Below are positions 23,559-35,690 of a stretch of DNA of 64,000 nucleotides, one piece after another. Source of the stretch: Sorex araneus (Eukaryota > Chordata > Mammalia > Eulipotyphla > Soricidae); the NCBI RefSeq assembly GCF_027595985.1, contig NC_073307.1, positions 120,941,678 through 121,005,677 of the forward strand, given 5' to 3'. The notes under the pieces are model-generated. The model was not told the DNA's origin. It saw only the letters and a list, made by a program, of their open reading frames with translations, and did not search any database. Both the position numbers and the translations under genes were made by a program. Numbering within the stretch: position 1 is the first letter of the stretch; each line of letters opens with the position of its first letter.

Positions 23559-24058
23559 ATAATGATATATCAATATCATACATTTTCCACCTTTTAAAAA
23601 ATTTTTTTATTAGTTTATTTTTAATTAGAGAGTCATCGTGAGGGTACAGTTGCAGATCCATACATCTTTGTGCTCATGTTTCCCCCATACAAAGTTCGAT
23701 AACCCATCCCTTCACCAGTGCCCATTCTTCACCACCAGTAAACCCAACATCCCTACCCCCCTCCCCAGTCCCATCTCCCCCGACCCCACCCTGCCACTAT
23801 GGCAGGGTATTCACTTTTGTTCTCTCTCTCTGATTAGGTGTTGTGGTTTGCAATGAAGGTGTTGTGTGGCCATTGTGTTCACTCTCTAGTCTGTATTCAG
23901 CCCGCATCACCCTTCCCCCACATGACCTCCGACCACATTTTACTTGGTGGTACCTTCCCTGAGTTACCCAGAATGAGAGACCAGCCTCCAAGCCATGGAG
24001 ACAACCTCCTGGTACTTATTTCTACTATTCTTGGGTGTTAGTCTTATAGTCTATTATT

Positions 24059-27000
24059 CTATATTCCACAGATGAGTGCAATCTTTCTATATCTGTCTCT
24101 CTCTTTCTGACTCATTTTACTTAGCATGATACTTTCCATGCTGATCCACTTATATGCAAACGTCATGACCTCATTTTTTCTAACAGCTGCATAGTATTCC
24201 ATTGTATAGATGTACCAGAGTTTCTTCAACCAGTCATCTGTTCTAGGGCACTCGGGTTTTTTCCAGATTCTGGCTATTGTAAACAGTGCTGCGGTGAACA
24301 TATAAGTGCATATGTCACCTCGACTATACTTTTTGGTTTTTCTGGGATATATTCCCAGCAGTGGTATTGCTGGGTCAAATGGGAGCTCAACCTCTAGTTT
24401 TTTGAGAATCGTCCATATTGTTTTCCAAAAGGGCTGAACTAGCCGGCATTCCCACCAGCAGTGTAGAAGGGTCCCTTTCTCCCCACATCCTCTCCAACAG
24501 CGGTTGCTTTTGTTCTTTTGGATGTGTGCTAGTCTCTGTGGTGGGAGGTGGTATCTCGTGGTTGTTTTGATCTGCATCTCTCTGATGATTAGTGATGTAG
24601 AGCACTTTTTCTTGTGCCTTTTGGCCATTCGTATCTCTTCCTTGGTAAAGTTTCTGTTCATTTCTTCGCTCCATTTTTTGATGGGGTTGGATGTTTTCTT
24701 CTTGTAGAGTTCAACCAGTGCTTTATATACCATTGATATTAACCCCTTATCTGATGGGTATTGTGTAAATATCCTTTCCCATTCTGTAGATAGTCTTTGT
24801 ATTCTGGTCACTGTATCTTTTGCGGTGCAGAAGCTTTTTAGTTTAATGTAGTCCCATTTGTTGATCTCTGTTTTTACTAGATTGCTTAGTTCCCTGTCAT
24901 CTTTGAAGATACCTTTATCTTCAATATCGTAGAGGGTTTTGCCTACCTTGTCTTCAATGTACCTTATGGTTTGTGGTCTAATGTTGAGGTCTTTAACCCA
25001 TTTTGATCTGACTTTTGTGCTTGGTGTCAGGTCGAGTTCTAAGCCCATTTTTTTGCATGTGGTTGTCCAGTTGTGCCAGCACCATTTGTTAAAGAGGCTT
25101 TCCTTGCTCCACTTCACATCTCTTGCTCCTTTATCAAAGATTAGATGATCATACATTTGAGGTTGTGTGTGGGGATATTCCACCCTGTTCCATTGGTCTG
25201 CAGCTCTGCCTTTGTTCCAGTACCATGCTGTTTTAATTGTTACCGCTTTGTAGTACAGTTTAAGGTTGGGGAGGGTGATGCCTCCCATCATCTTTTCCCC
25301 AAGAATTGTTTTAGCTATCCATGGGCGTTTATTGTTCCATATAAATTTCAGGATTGCTTGCTCCGTTTCTTTGAAGAATGCCATGGGTATCCCTATAGGG
25401 ATCACGTTAAATCTGTATAATGCTTTGGGGAGTATTGCCATTTTGACAATGTTTATTCTCCCTATCCATGAGCAGGGGATATGTTTCCATTTCCTCATGT
25501 CCTCTTTTATTTCATAGAGTAGCGTTTTATAGTTTTCTTTGTAGAAGTCCTTTACTTCTTTAGTTAAGCTGATTCCAAGGTATTTGATTTTCTGGGGCAC
25601 AATTGTGAATGGGATTGCTTTTTTCATATCCCTTTTCCTCTGTCTCATTGTTTGCATATAGGAAGGCCATGGATTTTTGGGTATTGATTTTATAGCCTGC
25701 GACTTTACTGTATAGGTCAATTGTTTCTAAGAGTTTCTTACTAGAGCTTTTAGGTTTCTCTAGGTATAGCATCATATCGTCTGCGAATAGTGAGAGCTTG
25801 ATTTCTTCATTTCCGATCTGAATCCCCTTAATATCTTTTTCTTGCCTGACGGCTATTGCTAATACTTCCAATACTATATTAAAGAGAAGTGGTGAGAGTG
25901 GGCATCCTTGTCTTGTCCCCGATCTTAGAGGGAAAGCCCTTAGTTTTTCTCCATTGATGATAATGCTTGCCCTAGGTTCGTGGTAGATGGCTTTGACTAT
26001 CTTGAGAAAAGTTCCTCCAAAACCCATTTTGGTGAGATTTTTTATCATGAATGGGTGTTGGATCTTGTCAAATGCTTTCTCTGCATCTTTTGATATGATC
26101 ATATGGTTTTTATCTTTACTTTTGTTGATGTGATGGATTATGTTGATTGATTTCCGAATGTTAAACCATCCTTGCATCCCCGGGATGAATCCCACTTGGT
26201 CATGGTGTATGATCTTTTTGATGAGTTGTTGGATTCTATTTGCCAGTATTTTGTTGACGATCTTTGCATCGGTGTTCATCAAGGATATTGGTCTATAGTT
26301 TTCTTTGTTAGTGGTGTCTTTGTTTGCTTTTGGTATTAGGGAGATATGTGCCTCGTAGAAACTGTTCGGAAGGGTTCCTGTCTTTGCAATTTCCTGGAAA
26401 AGCTTGAGGAGAACTGGCAACAAGTCTTCTTTAAATGTTTGGAAGAATTCGCCAGTGAATCCGTCTGGACCTGGGCTTTTGTTTTTGGGGAGACTTTTGA
26501 TTACAGTTTCGATTTCCTTGGTATTTATGGGCCTATTGAGGTATTTCACGTCTTCTTGGCTCAGTCTTGGAAGATTGTAGGAGTCAAGGAATTCATCCAT
26601 TTCTTTTAGGTTCTCTTGTTTCGTGGCATACAGACTTTCAAAGTAGTCTCTGATGATCCTTTGAATCTCCTTGGTTTCTGTTGTGATGTCCCCCTTTTCA
26701 TTTCTGATTCGGTTTATTAGGGTTTTCTCTCTTTCTTTCTTTGTGAGTCTTGCTAGCGGTTTATCAATCTTATTTATTTTCTCGAAGAACCAGCTCTTTG
26801 TTTCATTGATCTTATGGATTGTTTTTCAGGTTTCCATATCGTTAATTTCTGCTCTAAGTTTTATTATTTCTTTCCTTCGATCTGGTTTGGGTTCCTTTTG
26901 CTGGTCCTCTTCTAAGATCTTGAGCTGCGAAGTCAAGCTATCTATATAGGCCCTTTCTTCCTTTCTGAGGAAGGCTTGAAGAGCTATAAATTTTCCCCTT

Positions 27001-27881
27001 AACACAGCTTTAGCTGCGTCCCATAGGTTCTGGTAGCTTGTGTCTTCATTCTCATTTGTTTAGAGGTATCTCTTAATTTCTTCCTTGATTTCCTCCATGA
27101 CCCACTCATTGTTCAATAGTGTGTTGTTTAATTTCCAAGTGTTTGATTTGGTTCTCCGCGTCTGTGCATGATTAACTTCCATCTTTAGTGCATCATGGTC
27201 TGAAAAGATAGTTGATACAATTTCTATCTTCCCAATTCTATTAAGGTATAATTTGTGGCCCAGAACATAGTCTATTTTGGAAAATGTTCCGTATGGGCTG
27301 GAAAAGAATGTGTATTCTTTCTTTTGGGGGTATATAGCCCTGTATAGGTCTATTAGCCCTGTCTCCTCCATTTCTTCCATCAGGGCCATCTTTTCCTAGC
27401 TGAGTGTTGTTCTTGTCGATCTATCCAGAGGTGATAGGGCAGTGTTGAAATCTCCAACTACTATCCTGGTGCTAGTTATGTCCTCTTTAAATTCTGTTAG
27501 GAGTTCTTTTAAGTATTTAGCTGGTCGTTCATTAGGTGCGTATACGTTTAGGAGTGTGATTTCTTCCTGTTGTATATATCCCTTGGTGAATATAAAATGA
27601 CCTTTGCTTTCCCTTCTGATCTTTTTCAGCCTGAAATCTATGCTATCGGATACTAGTATGGCCACCCCCGCCTTTTTTTTTGCGGGGCTGTTTGCTTGCA
27701 GGATTGTTTTCCATCCTTTGATTTTGAGTCTGTGTTTGTTCTGACTATTCAGATGTGTTTCTTGTAGGCAGCAGAAAGTTGGGTTTAGTTTCCGAATCCA
27801 TTTTGCCACTCTGTGCCTCTTGATTGGTGCATTTAGCCCGTTAACATTAAGAGAAATTATTGTCATGGGATTTTGTGCCAT
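24059..27881 (-). pseudogene. L1-A ORF2 (endonuclease, reverse transcriptase), broken
   Basis: The protein starts [19 protein letters not shown] at 27881, an AP-like endonuclease with LQETHLN and VGDFN. Stops and frameshifts near 27395, 27060-26600 and 25720-25560 split it. The RT part (26600-25560) keeps [13 protein letters not shown] with the catalytic FADD. The C-terminal frame from 25720 is open for 553 codons with the Cys-rich [18 protein letters not shown] and ends at 24059. The family product nicks DNA and primes cDNA synthesis on the target. Confidence 0.9.
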
Positions 27882-27924
27882 TTTTCTGTAGGGTTTGTTG
27901 TTCTTATAGGTCTTTTTCCTTGTC

Positions 27925-28879
27925 TTATAGTAGCCCTTTGAGTCCTTCTTTTAAATTTGGTCTTGAGTCTATGAAGTTCCTGAGCTGTTGCTTGTCCGTG
28001 AAATAGTGTATGGCTCCTTCAAGTTTAACTGAGAGTTTAGCCGGGTAGAGTATTCTTGGTGAGGCATTCATTTCATTGAGTTTTTTCACTATATCCTACC
28101 ATTGTCTTCGGGCTTGGAGGGTTTCTTCTGATAGGTCTGCTGTGAATCTAAGTGGTGCGCCTTTGTATATGATCTCCTTCTTTGATCTTACTGCTTGCAG
28201 TATTGTGTCTCTATCCATAGCATCCATCATTCTGACTATGATATGCCTTGGGTATTTTCTATTTGGGTCCCTTTTAGCTGGCACCCTTCGGACTCCTTGT
28301 ATCTGGATGTCCGCATTCTCTAGCTCTGGGAATTTTTTAGCAATGATGTCTTTAATGGTGTTTTTTTTCATTGGGATTGGTTTTGTGTGGTTCCGGCACC
28401 CCCATGATTCTTATGTTGTTTCTCCTGAGGTCATCCCCTAGGACTCTAACTCGCTCTAGAGCCATTTTGAGGTCTTTTGCCATTATTTGTTGTTGCCTAT
28501 ATGCTTTGTGCAGCTCATCTTCTAGCTCACTGATTCTGTCTTCGGCTGTAGTCATTCTACTATTGAGGGCTCCTACGGAGTTTTTAATTTCATCTACTGA
28601 TTCTTTTAGTTGTGTGACTTCTGTTCGTAGCTTTGAAATTTCTGCTCTCATTTCTTCCTGGATTATCTTGGTGGAGCGTTCCAACGCTGCATCCATATCC
28701 TCCCTTAATTTATTGGATGTTCGTTCCATAGTTTCTTTGAGTTCGTGAACCATCCTCACAATTTCCTCTCTGAATTCTTTAACTGAGAGGAGGATGTATT
28801 TCTGGGAGGTCGCTGCTGAGGTTAGTGAGATATTTTCTTGGCTCTCTCCTGGTGGTGGGGATTTTCTCTGTTTCTTCAT
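27925..28879 (-). pseudogene. L1-A ORF1 (RNA-binding coiled-coil protein), broken
   Basis: The likely start is MKKQRKSPPPGES at 28879, aligned with the L1-B start; the frame is also open upstream to 28981. A long coiled coil follows (SELEDELHKAYRQQQIMAKD). An 8-T run on the plus strand at about 28361-28368 (7 in L1-B) shifts the frame in the RRM region. The second part carries PRHIIVRMMDAMDRDTIL, and a TGG-to-TAG change at 28096 ends it before the C-terminal domain. Confidence 0.88.
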
Positions 28880-29109
28880 GTTGTTATGGGCTTTACTATC
28901 TGGAGCTCTCGTTAGCTTGGGAGGAACCTCAACTGAAGATTTTGGGCCTATGCTCCTTTGACAAAGGACTTTTGTGTGCAAGTTGATGTGTTCATTGACA
29001 ATTTTCGTGAAGTTAGGATAGGCTGAGTTAGTTGAGTATTAACATATAGTAACTAAGATGGTCAGGGAGTTCTTTGGAGGAATGAATTCTATCAATTGTG
29101 GCCAAAGGA

Positions 29110-29404
29110 CAATGCATGGAGTGTTGAAAAAAATAACAGCGGCTGCCGCTCTGGAAAGAGGCCACGCCCACTTTAGGCCACGCCCCCTAAGATGAGGACA
29201 CGCCCCTAACCAGCGGAGTGGGGATTGGTCAGGATCCGAGGGCGGCGGCGGAAAGGTGCCAGGCGGGGGCTTTAGGACAAGCCCCAAGCCGAGGCGGGCA
29301 GGGGGCGGGGAGGGGGCTTCTCTGCGCTGAGGCAGGCTCTCCAAGGGATTGCCTATTTACCTACAGGGTGGAGATTGGTCAGGATCCGACGGCAGAAAGC
29401 TTCC
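29110..29404 (-). promoter_or_regulatory. L1-A 5' UTR promoter with partial tandem monomers
   Basis: GC-rich, CpG-containing DNA. The block ending in attggtcaggatccgag (29224) recurs as attggtcaggatccgac (29374), a period of 150 bases; each copy gives a CCAAT box on the minus strand. A related gccacgccc...taag motif also occurs in L1-B, but the monomers of the two elements differ. Confidence 0.7.
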
Positions 29405-29780
29405 TCCTTTTTTTGATGTAGCTTATTTACTGAGATGCTTTTGCCTATGCTAACTACATAATACAAAGTTTACATATGTAGAAATATTTGTAGTATTATC
29501 ACCAGAAGTAAATGTGTCCAACACACTGAATAAATTTCAATGCATCTGAACAATCAGCTCCTGTGTAGCTGTATAAAAAATTGTAATATATTAATTAGAA
29601 TGGTTTCTAATTTAATACTCTACTTTGTTAAAAGTGCACGAAATATACACATAAGGAATTGACAACCGAAAGGTCTAAAACTCTCATAAAACTCAAGGTC
29701 AAAAACACAGGAGTCTTATCTCAACTTTGAAGAGTTGAATAGATTGTTTCAAAGATCACTAACAATTAAGAAAAAAAATG
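29405..29780 (-). repeat. continuation of the 5' module after L1-A
   Basis: Aligns with 5875-6240, for example atatttgtagtattatcacc and aatgtgtccaacacactgaa. No gene is present. Confidence 0.7.
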
Positions 29781-29854
29781 AAAATAGTTCTGTTTGTTTC
29801 CTTTTATTATTTATTTTTATTTTTATTTTTTTATTTTTAATTGCATTTTTATAA

Positions 29855-31200
29855 TACCCAGGAGGAAGAGAGCAGAGTGGAACGCCTTCAAGAGCGTCAA
29901 AGAAGTGTTTAAGAGGACAAAGAACCTCTGGTTCTGGGCACATCTTTTCAACTCCATCGTTCTTCCTGCACTAATATATGCCTCAGAGGCCTGGGCCGTA
30001 TGAAAACAGGAGGAGAACGCTATTCGGGTATCCCAAAGAGGAATCAAAAGAGTTATGCCTGGAGTGTCACGTTTCACTAAAGAGAAAGAAGAAATCTGGA
30101 GTTCCAAGCTCCGTTTGACGGTCAGGAATCAGGGACGCTGTCTCATTTGCCAAGGCGTCAAAAATCAAATGGGCCAGACACGTATTGCGATTCAGAGACG
30201 ACCACTGGACAAGAGCTGCTACTGGATTCCTCTGGATGTCAAAAGACCGTGTGGCCACCAACCAATGAGATGGTCAAACTCATTCATCATAACCCTGAAT
30301 GAAGTGTTTGAGGCTCTTTGTGTTCCTGAAGTGAGCAGATATCATTGGGCTACATTAGCATGTGACAGGGATGAATGAAGATGTTACTGGTACCCGCTCT
30401 AGCAAATCAAAGATCAACCAGATGACAAGTGATACAAGTGATTTCAGAGACCTATAGGTAAATCTTGAAAGAGATCACAAGCCACAATCCATCTCAGACC
30501 TACACATGGCTGATTAGACTAGGGAAAATTGCAGGGGGTCAGGATGAATTGGTAGCCCTCCCAAGCAGAGTCCTCAGCAACCACTTGCTTCCCCAATCCA
30601 AAATCGCTAGCATACCCCTAGCCTGAATCAACTGTCTGAGGAGGAACCTCACCAAGATATAATCAATTGTGCAGAGACAGGAGTGACCCCTGTGCATTGC
30701 TAGGTGTGACCGAAAAAGAGAAAAAAAAAGATAATCAGTTGAATATTCTGGTATTGATTTTGTGCCTAAAATCTCCAGGTTTTCTTGGTGTTGGTGTGGG
30801 CTACCTCCTTCTACTTCCATACTCATGGAAGCACTGGCATCACCCCATGAACCAACTTCAGCACCACCAGGTAAACTCTACAACTGGTCTTGCTTATGAG
30901 ACCCCTAAATAAATCTTGAAAGAGATCAAAAGCCGCAGTTCAGTTCAGACTCATGCGTGGCTGAAAAGACCGGGGTAAATTGGAGTGGGTCGGGTTGACC
31001 TGTGCCTGCCCACGCTGTGCCCCCAGCAGTCACTTGCTTCCACAATCCAAAACTGTTGCCATACCCCTGATCTGACTCCATCATCTCAGGATGGACCTCA
31101 CCAAGATACAATGTTGAAAATTCTGGTATGTGGGTTTTGTGACTGAAATCTCCAGGCTTTTTGAGGTCGGGATGGACTACAACAGGATGACAAGTGATAC
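29855..31200 (+). mobile_element. 1.35-kb RTE chimera with two tails and an internal direct repeat
   Basis: It is flanked by a 16-base target-site duplication, aattgcatttttataa (29839-29854) and aattgtattttcataa (31201-31216); the empty site is at 6294-6310. The first 580 bases are RTE coding and tail (29855-30440): RRKRAEWNAFKSVKEVFKRT, AHLFNSIVLPALIYASEAWA. Unrelated DNA follows in which a segment of about 390 bases occurs twice (aatcttgaaagagatca at 30461 and 30912). A truncated SINE sits in the first copy. The insert ends in a second RTE-type tail, aacaggatgacaagtgatac. It looks like a single retrotransposition event that continued past the first tail. Confidence 0.8.
30669..30731 (+). 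mobile_element. 5'-truncated SINE with A-rich tail
   Basis: The sequence gtgcagagacaggagtgacc...cattgctaggtgtgacc followed by an A-rich end is the 3' part of the L1-dependent SINE. Flanks ataatcaattg and ataatcagttg look like its target-site duplication, and the second repeat copy near 31110 lacks it. Confidence 0.75.
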
Positions 31201-31418
31201 AATTGTATTTTCATAAAGTTGTTCACCATAATTTTTTACATTAAATATTCCAACACCAATTCCATCACTATTAGAAATTTCCACTACCATTATTTCGTAT
31301 TTTCTCACCAACGTCCAGCCTGCCCCAGGCAGATCTGAAATAATTTATTATATATTGCTTGCTATGAATAACCCTCAAAACATGATGCTAAAAGTTTTCC
31401 TTAAAGAAAAGAGGATAG

Positions 31419-31856
31419 TGGCATACACCATACTATGAGGCGTGGGAAGGGGGGTGAGGGGGGAGAAAAGGAAAAGGAAAAAGGGAAAAAAAGAGAAAGA
31501 GTTAGTTATGTACTTGGGGCAGTGGGGCTACATATCTCTTCATTCTCAGCAATGGAAAACTAATTATCAAATGCTTCCTTGGTAGTAGAGCTGTCTTTTT
31601 TGGGGGGAAACTCCAACAACAATAGTGAGTTTTGTGTTGAAATATGGAACGCAATCAAGGTAAAGAGAAAACGAAGCGAAATTCATCAGTTATACAGTTG
31701 GGGGTGGGGGGTGGGGGCGGGGGGTATACTGGGGTTTTTGGTGGTGGAATATGGGCACTGGTGAAGGGATGGGTGTTTGAATATTGTGTAACTGAGACAT
31801 AAACCTGAGAACTTTGTAACTTTCCACATGGTGATTCAATAAAAATTAAAAAAAAA
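31419..31856 (+). mobile_element. non-autonomous retroposon with L1-like 3' end and G-quadruplex run
   Basis: A 438-base insertion with a duplication of aaagaaaagaggata on both sides (about 31404-31418 and 31857-31871); the paralogous 6488-6515 is uninterrupted. It has a purine-rich start, a run of G tracts at 31700-31724, tatactggggtttttggtgg, cactggtgaagggatgggtg and gattcaataaaaatt plus poly(A). The last 130 bases are the sense version of the local L1 3' end. No ORF is preserved. Confidence 0.85.
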
Positions 31857-31916
31857 AAAGAAAAGAGGATAAAATTGTTGCATCTCACCTTGGAGCCATC
31901 AAGCCCTTGTATATTG

Positions 31917-32152
31917 CACAGTGGTTAGGGGCTTTGCCTTGCACGCGGCTGACCCAGGTTCAATTCCTGCACCCCTCTCGGAAAGCACGGCGACCTACCA
32001 AGAGTATCTCGCCCACACAAGAACTCTGGTAAGCTACCCGTGGCATATTTGATAAGCCAAAAGACTGTAACAACAAGTCTCACAATGGAGATATTAAGGG
32101 TGCCCACTTGAGCAAATTGATGAGCAGCGGGATCACAGTGATACAGTGATAA
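31917..32152 (+). mobile_element. tRNA-headed SINE with RTE-type tail
   Basis: It has tgcacagtggttaggggctt, the B box ggttcaattcc, caacaagtctcacaatggag and the tail gagcaaattgatgagcagcg...cacagtgatacagtgata. The paralogue near 6555 lacks it. Confidence 0.9.
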
Positions 32153-32154
32153 GA

Positions 32155-33100
32155 AATTATTAACATGTTTTTTATAAATAAAGTCTTCTGTGTTTATATA
32201 TGTAAATATACATATATGTATATTTACATACATATGTAAAAACCCTATATATTTATACAGATTTCATCAAAATTGGTAGCCTTCTACTTTACACACCATC
32301 AAATGTGGTGTGGTATTCTTGGTACATTAGTGGCTTAGAGAATTAGATGTTGCTTCAGAAATTTGAACGTTTTAAATGGGTAATACAGCTGGAGTTAAAT
32401 TTTTAATTGGATGGTCACTTTGGGGTCTGGAAGCATCTCTACTGTTGTTCTCTTCTGATATTCATTTGTGAGTCTCTTGGTCAATGCCATTAATGACCTT
32501 ACACGGCACCAAATGAAGTTCCTGGGTATGACTGCCAGGATTCCAGAAGAATAAGGAGATGGGGGAGGGTCACCCATTCCTGACTCCAGGATAGTCTGAG
32601 GATTTCAGTCACAAAATTCTCATACCTGGGTTTTCCAACAGATTCATTCTCATGCATGAGGGGCTTGTCCTGAGCCTGTGAAGATCAGCTTGTGAGCATT
32701 GCTTCAATTGGACTCTGGAGGCTTTTGGCTGCCAGGGCCCTCTTGAGGCAGATGGTGGGCTCAACAGGCACCTTCTGAGGTGTCCTGGATGAACTCAGCC
32801 TGGCGTGGGTCCTTGAGGCACCAGTATAGCTTGTTGTTTTCTTCTGAGATTTATTTGTGAGTATTTGGTCATGCCAATTAATGACCTTATATGGTGCCAG
32901 AGACAGTTAGTGGGTGTTGTTTCTTTTTTACATGAAAAGCTAAAGTTTCTGTGTGACCAACATAGTTCTGAGAGGAAGAAGAATAAGGAAGATTCACCAT
33001 AATCTTTGACTTCAAGAAATAGTACAAAAGTAGAAATTTAAACAATAGTTTGGGAACAAAAACCCACATATAGACCAATGGGTTAAAATTAAGCCCCCCC
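32155..33100. repeat. continuation of the inter-unit block with TA-rich microsatellite
   Basis: Aligns with 6565-7470. The (TATATG/TACATA)n stretch is at 32195-32245. No coding frame is preserved between copies. Confidence 0.65.
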
Positions 33101-33114
33101 AAATATATTTTTAT

Positions 33115-33866
33115 ACAGCCTGAACGGTCATGATCCCAGAGGCACAGAAACCAATCTCGGAACGCAGCAGCTGCTGCAGAAATGCTCCTGGAGTGTGAAC
33201 TAAGCTATGGCCCTGTGCTGCCCTGGGAGGGGAAGGGTTTTTGTCCCTCAGCCTTTTTCCCTTTGTGACATCATGGTGACTGCCACCTTTCAGCGCCAAT
33301 TGGATAGAGAGGTAGGAGCTTGCAGTGATGGGACAAGAGGGAAATCTTGCTATGGGAAGGGGGAACTGGCCCTGCTCTCTGCCCAGATGAGAACATGAGC
33401 TGCCGCCCATGAATGGCTCCTCTGCTCCTGAACAGCCATGATCCCAGAGGCACACAAACCAATCTTGGAATGCAGTGGCTGCTGACTAAATACCTCTGGA
33501 CTTAATTACTAAAATAACAGAATTCCAAAACGCGTGACATCACATGCTCTTATCAACAATAGAAAGCAAATTATCTAATGATGCCTTTTCTGCAGGTCTG
33601 ATTGTTGGGGGAAAATTCCAAATAATAGTAGTGGGTTTTCTGTCAAAAATTGAATGTAATCAAAGAAAAGAGAGAGTAAAGTGAAAATCATCTGTCACAT
33701 AGGCGGGGACAGGAGGAGGTGGTGGTAGGAGGGTATACTGGGGTTCTTGGTGGTGGAACACATGAACTGGTGAAGGAATGGGTGTTTGATCATTGTATGA
33801 CTGAGACTTAAACCTGAAAGCTTTGTAACTGTTCCCACAGCGATTCAATAAAAACAACAATAAAAA
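33115..33866 (+). mobile_element. longer relative of the 31419-31856 retroposon
   Basis: The 3' 270 bases match 31579-31856 (tactggggttcttggtggtg, aacctgaaagctttgtaact, gattcaataaaaa). The 5' part is different, GC-richer, and contains a direct repeat of about 65 bases with period 308 (gatcccagaggcaca at 33131 and 33439). The paralogous unit near 7690-7770 lacks it. No protein is supported. Confidence 0.7.
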
Positions 33867-34049
33867 TATTTTTTATGCAAATATGTTCATTCGCTTATTA
33901 TATTTCATTAGATATTGTGGTACTGTGATATACATAGTTCTACTGAGCAGAGTGTCAGGCATGCAATGTTTCAATGCAACCCAGTAGCAGTGCTGACTTC
34001 CCTCTGCTGATATCCCCAGGTATTTCCCCAACCTTCAGTTTGCTATTTT

Positions 34050-35690
34050 TTTTAATTAATTAATTTTTTTAATTAGTGAATCACTGTCAGGGTACAGTTA
34101 CAGATTTGTACATTTTCGTGCTCGTGTTTCCCTCATACAATATTGAAGAACCTATCCCTTCACCAGTGCCCATTCTCCACCACAAATAAACCCAGCATCC
34201 CTCCCACCCACCAATCCCATCTCCCCACACCCCACCCTGCCTCTGTGGCAGGGTATTCCCTTTTGTTCTCTCTCTCCAGTTGGGTGTTGTAGTTTTCAAT
34301 AGGGGTGTTGAGTGGCTATTGTGTTCAGTCCCTAGTCTACTTTCAACACTCATCACCCTTCCCTCCACTGTGGCCTCCAACCGCATTTTACTTGGTGTTC
34401 CCTTCTCTATCTGAGCTGCCTTTTCCCCAGATGTGAGACCAGCTTCCAAGCCATGGAGTCAACCTCCTGGTACTTATTTCTACTATTCTTGGGTGTTACT
34501 CTCCTACTCTGTTATTTTATATTCCACAGGTAAGTGCAATCTTTCCATGTCTGTTTCTCTCTTCTGACTCATTTCACTTAACATGATACTTTCCATGTTG
34601 ATCCACTTATATGAAAAGTTCATGACTTCATTTTTTCTAAAAGCTGCATATATTCCATTGTATAGATGTACCAAAGTTTTTTTAATCAGTCACCTGTTCT
34701 CAGGCACTCGGGTTTTTTCCAGATTCTGGCTATTGTAAACAGTGCTGCGATGAACATATGAGTGCAGATGTCATTTCGACTATACTTTTTTGCTTCTCTG
34801 GGATATTTTCCCAGCAGTGGTATTGCTGGGTCAAATGGGAGCTCAATTTCTAATTTTTTGAGAAGCGTTCATATTGTTTTCCAAAAGGGCTGAACCAGTC
34901 TGCATTCACACCAGCAGTGTAAAAGGGTCCATTTCTCCCCACATGCTTGTGCTTTTTTCTTTTGGATGTGTGCCAGTCTCTGTAGTGTGAGGTGGTATCT
35001 CATGGTTGTTTTGATCTGCATCTCTCTGATGATTAGTGATGTAGAGCACTTTTTCTTGTGCCTTTTGGCCATTGGTATCTCTTCCTTGGGAAAATTTCTC
35101 TTCATTTCTTCGCCCCATTTTCTGATGGGGTTGGATGTTTTCTTCTTATAGAGTTCACCAGTGTCTTATATACCCTTGATATCAACGCCTTATCAGATGG
35201 GTATTGGGTGAATATTCTTTCCCATTCTGTAGATTGTCTTTGTATTCTGGTCACTGTATCTTTTGCGGTGCAGAAGCTTTCTAGTTTAATGTAGTCCCAT
35301 TTGTTTATCTCTGTTTCCACTTGGTTGGCCAGTTGCATGTCATTTTTGAAGATACCTTTATCTTCAATATCATGGAGGGTTTTGCCGACCTTAAATATCG
35401 TTATATCTTCTTATTGACTTATAAAAGTTCCATATATATTTCTTTGGTTAAGCTGATTCTGAGGTACTTGATTTTCTGGGGCATGATTGTGAATGGGATA
35501 CCCATCAGATAAGGGGTTGATATCAAGGGATCGCTTTGAATCTGTATAATGTTTGGGGAGGGTATTGCCATTTTGACAATGTAGATTCTCCCTACCTATG
35601 AGCAGGGTATATATTTCCATTTCCTCATGTCCTCTTTTTATTTCATGGAGTAGTGGTTTATAGTTTTCTTTGTAGAGGTCTTTTATTTAA
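34050..35690 (-). mobile_element. truncated, rearranged L1 3' part (L1-D)
   Basis: The L1 3' UTR and ORF2 C-terminus run to about 35390 (words shared with 36180-37470). A 46-base stretch, aaatatcgttatatcttctt..., then appears that is a copy of 36021-36066. After it come a piece of ORF2 from further upstream, a 31-base inverted piece (tacccatcagataaggggtt) and another ORF2 piece (35523-35690) in the wrong order. No intact frame remains. Confidence 0.75.

Larger units (their letters stand above)
21310..23580 (-). repeat. second copy of the 5' module, with 5' exon at 22484-22850
   Basis: Aligns with 3593-5850. It includes a 5' non-coding exon homologue whose donor at 22484 reads GTAAGTTT. Its distance to P2 (about 3.2 kb) fits a former P2 leader. 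Its continuation lies beyond the L1-A insertion at 29405-29760. Confidence 0.65.
23597..29404 (-). mobile_element. L1-A, near-full-length LINE-1
   Basis: The order on the minus strand is a GC-rich 5' UTR (28880-29404), ORF1 (27925-28879), a short spacer, ORF2 (24059-27881) and a 3' UTR with a G-rich run (complement of 23754-23797). It interrupts the 5' module: the flanks cattttccaccttt and cctcctttttttgatgtag join to match the uninterrupted 5865-5885. A short duplication, ccaccttt/cctccttt, is likely. Frameshifts and stops in both ORFs show it is dead. Confidence 0.92.

Noticed and set aside
34087..34449. A 120-codon frame in the left part of the 7.8-kb insertion
   Set aside because: It reads through L1 3' UTR, and the other L1 copies do not share it.
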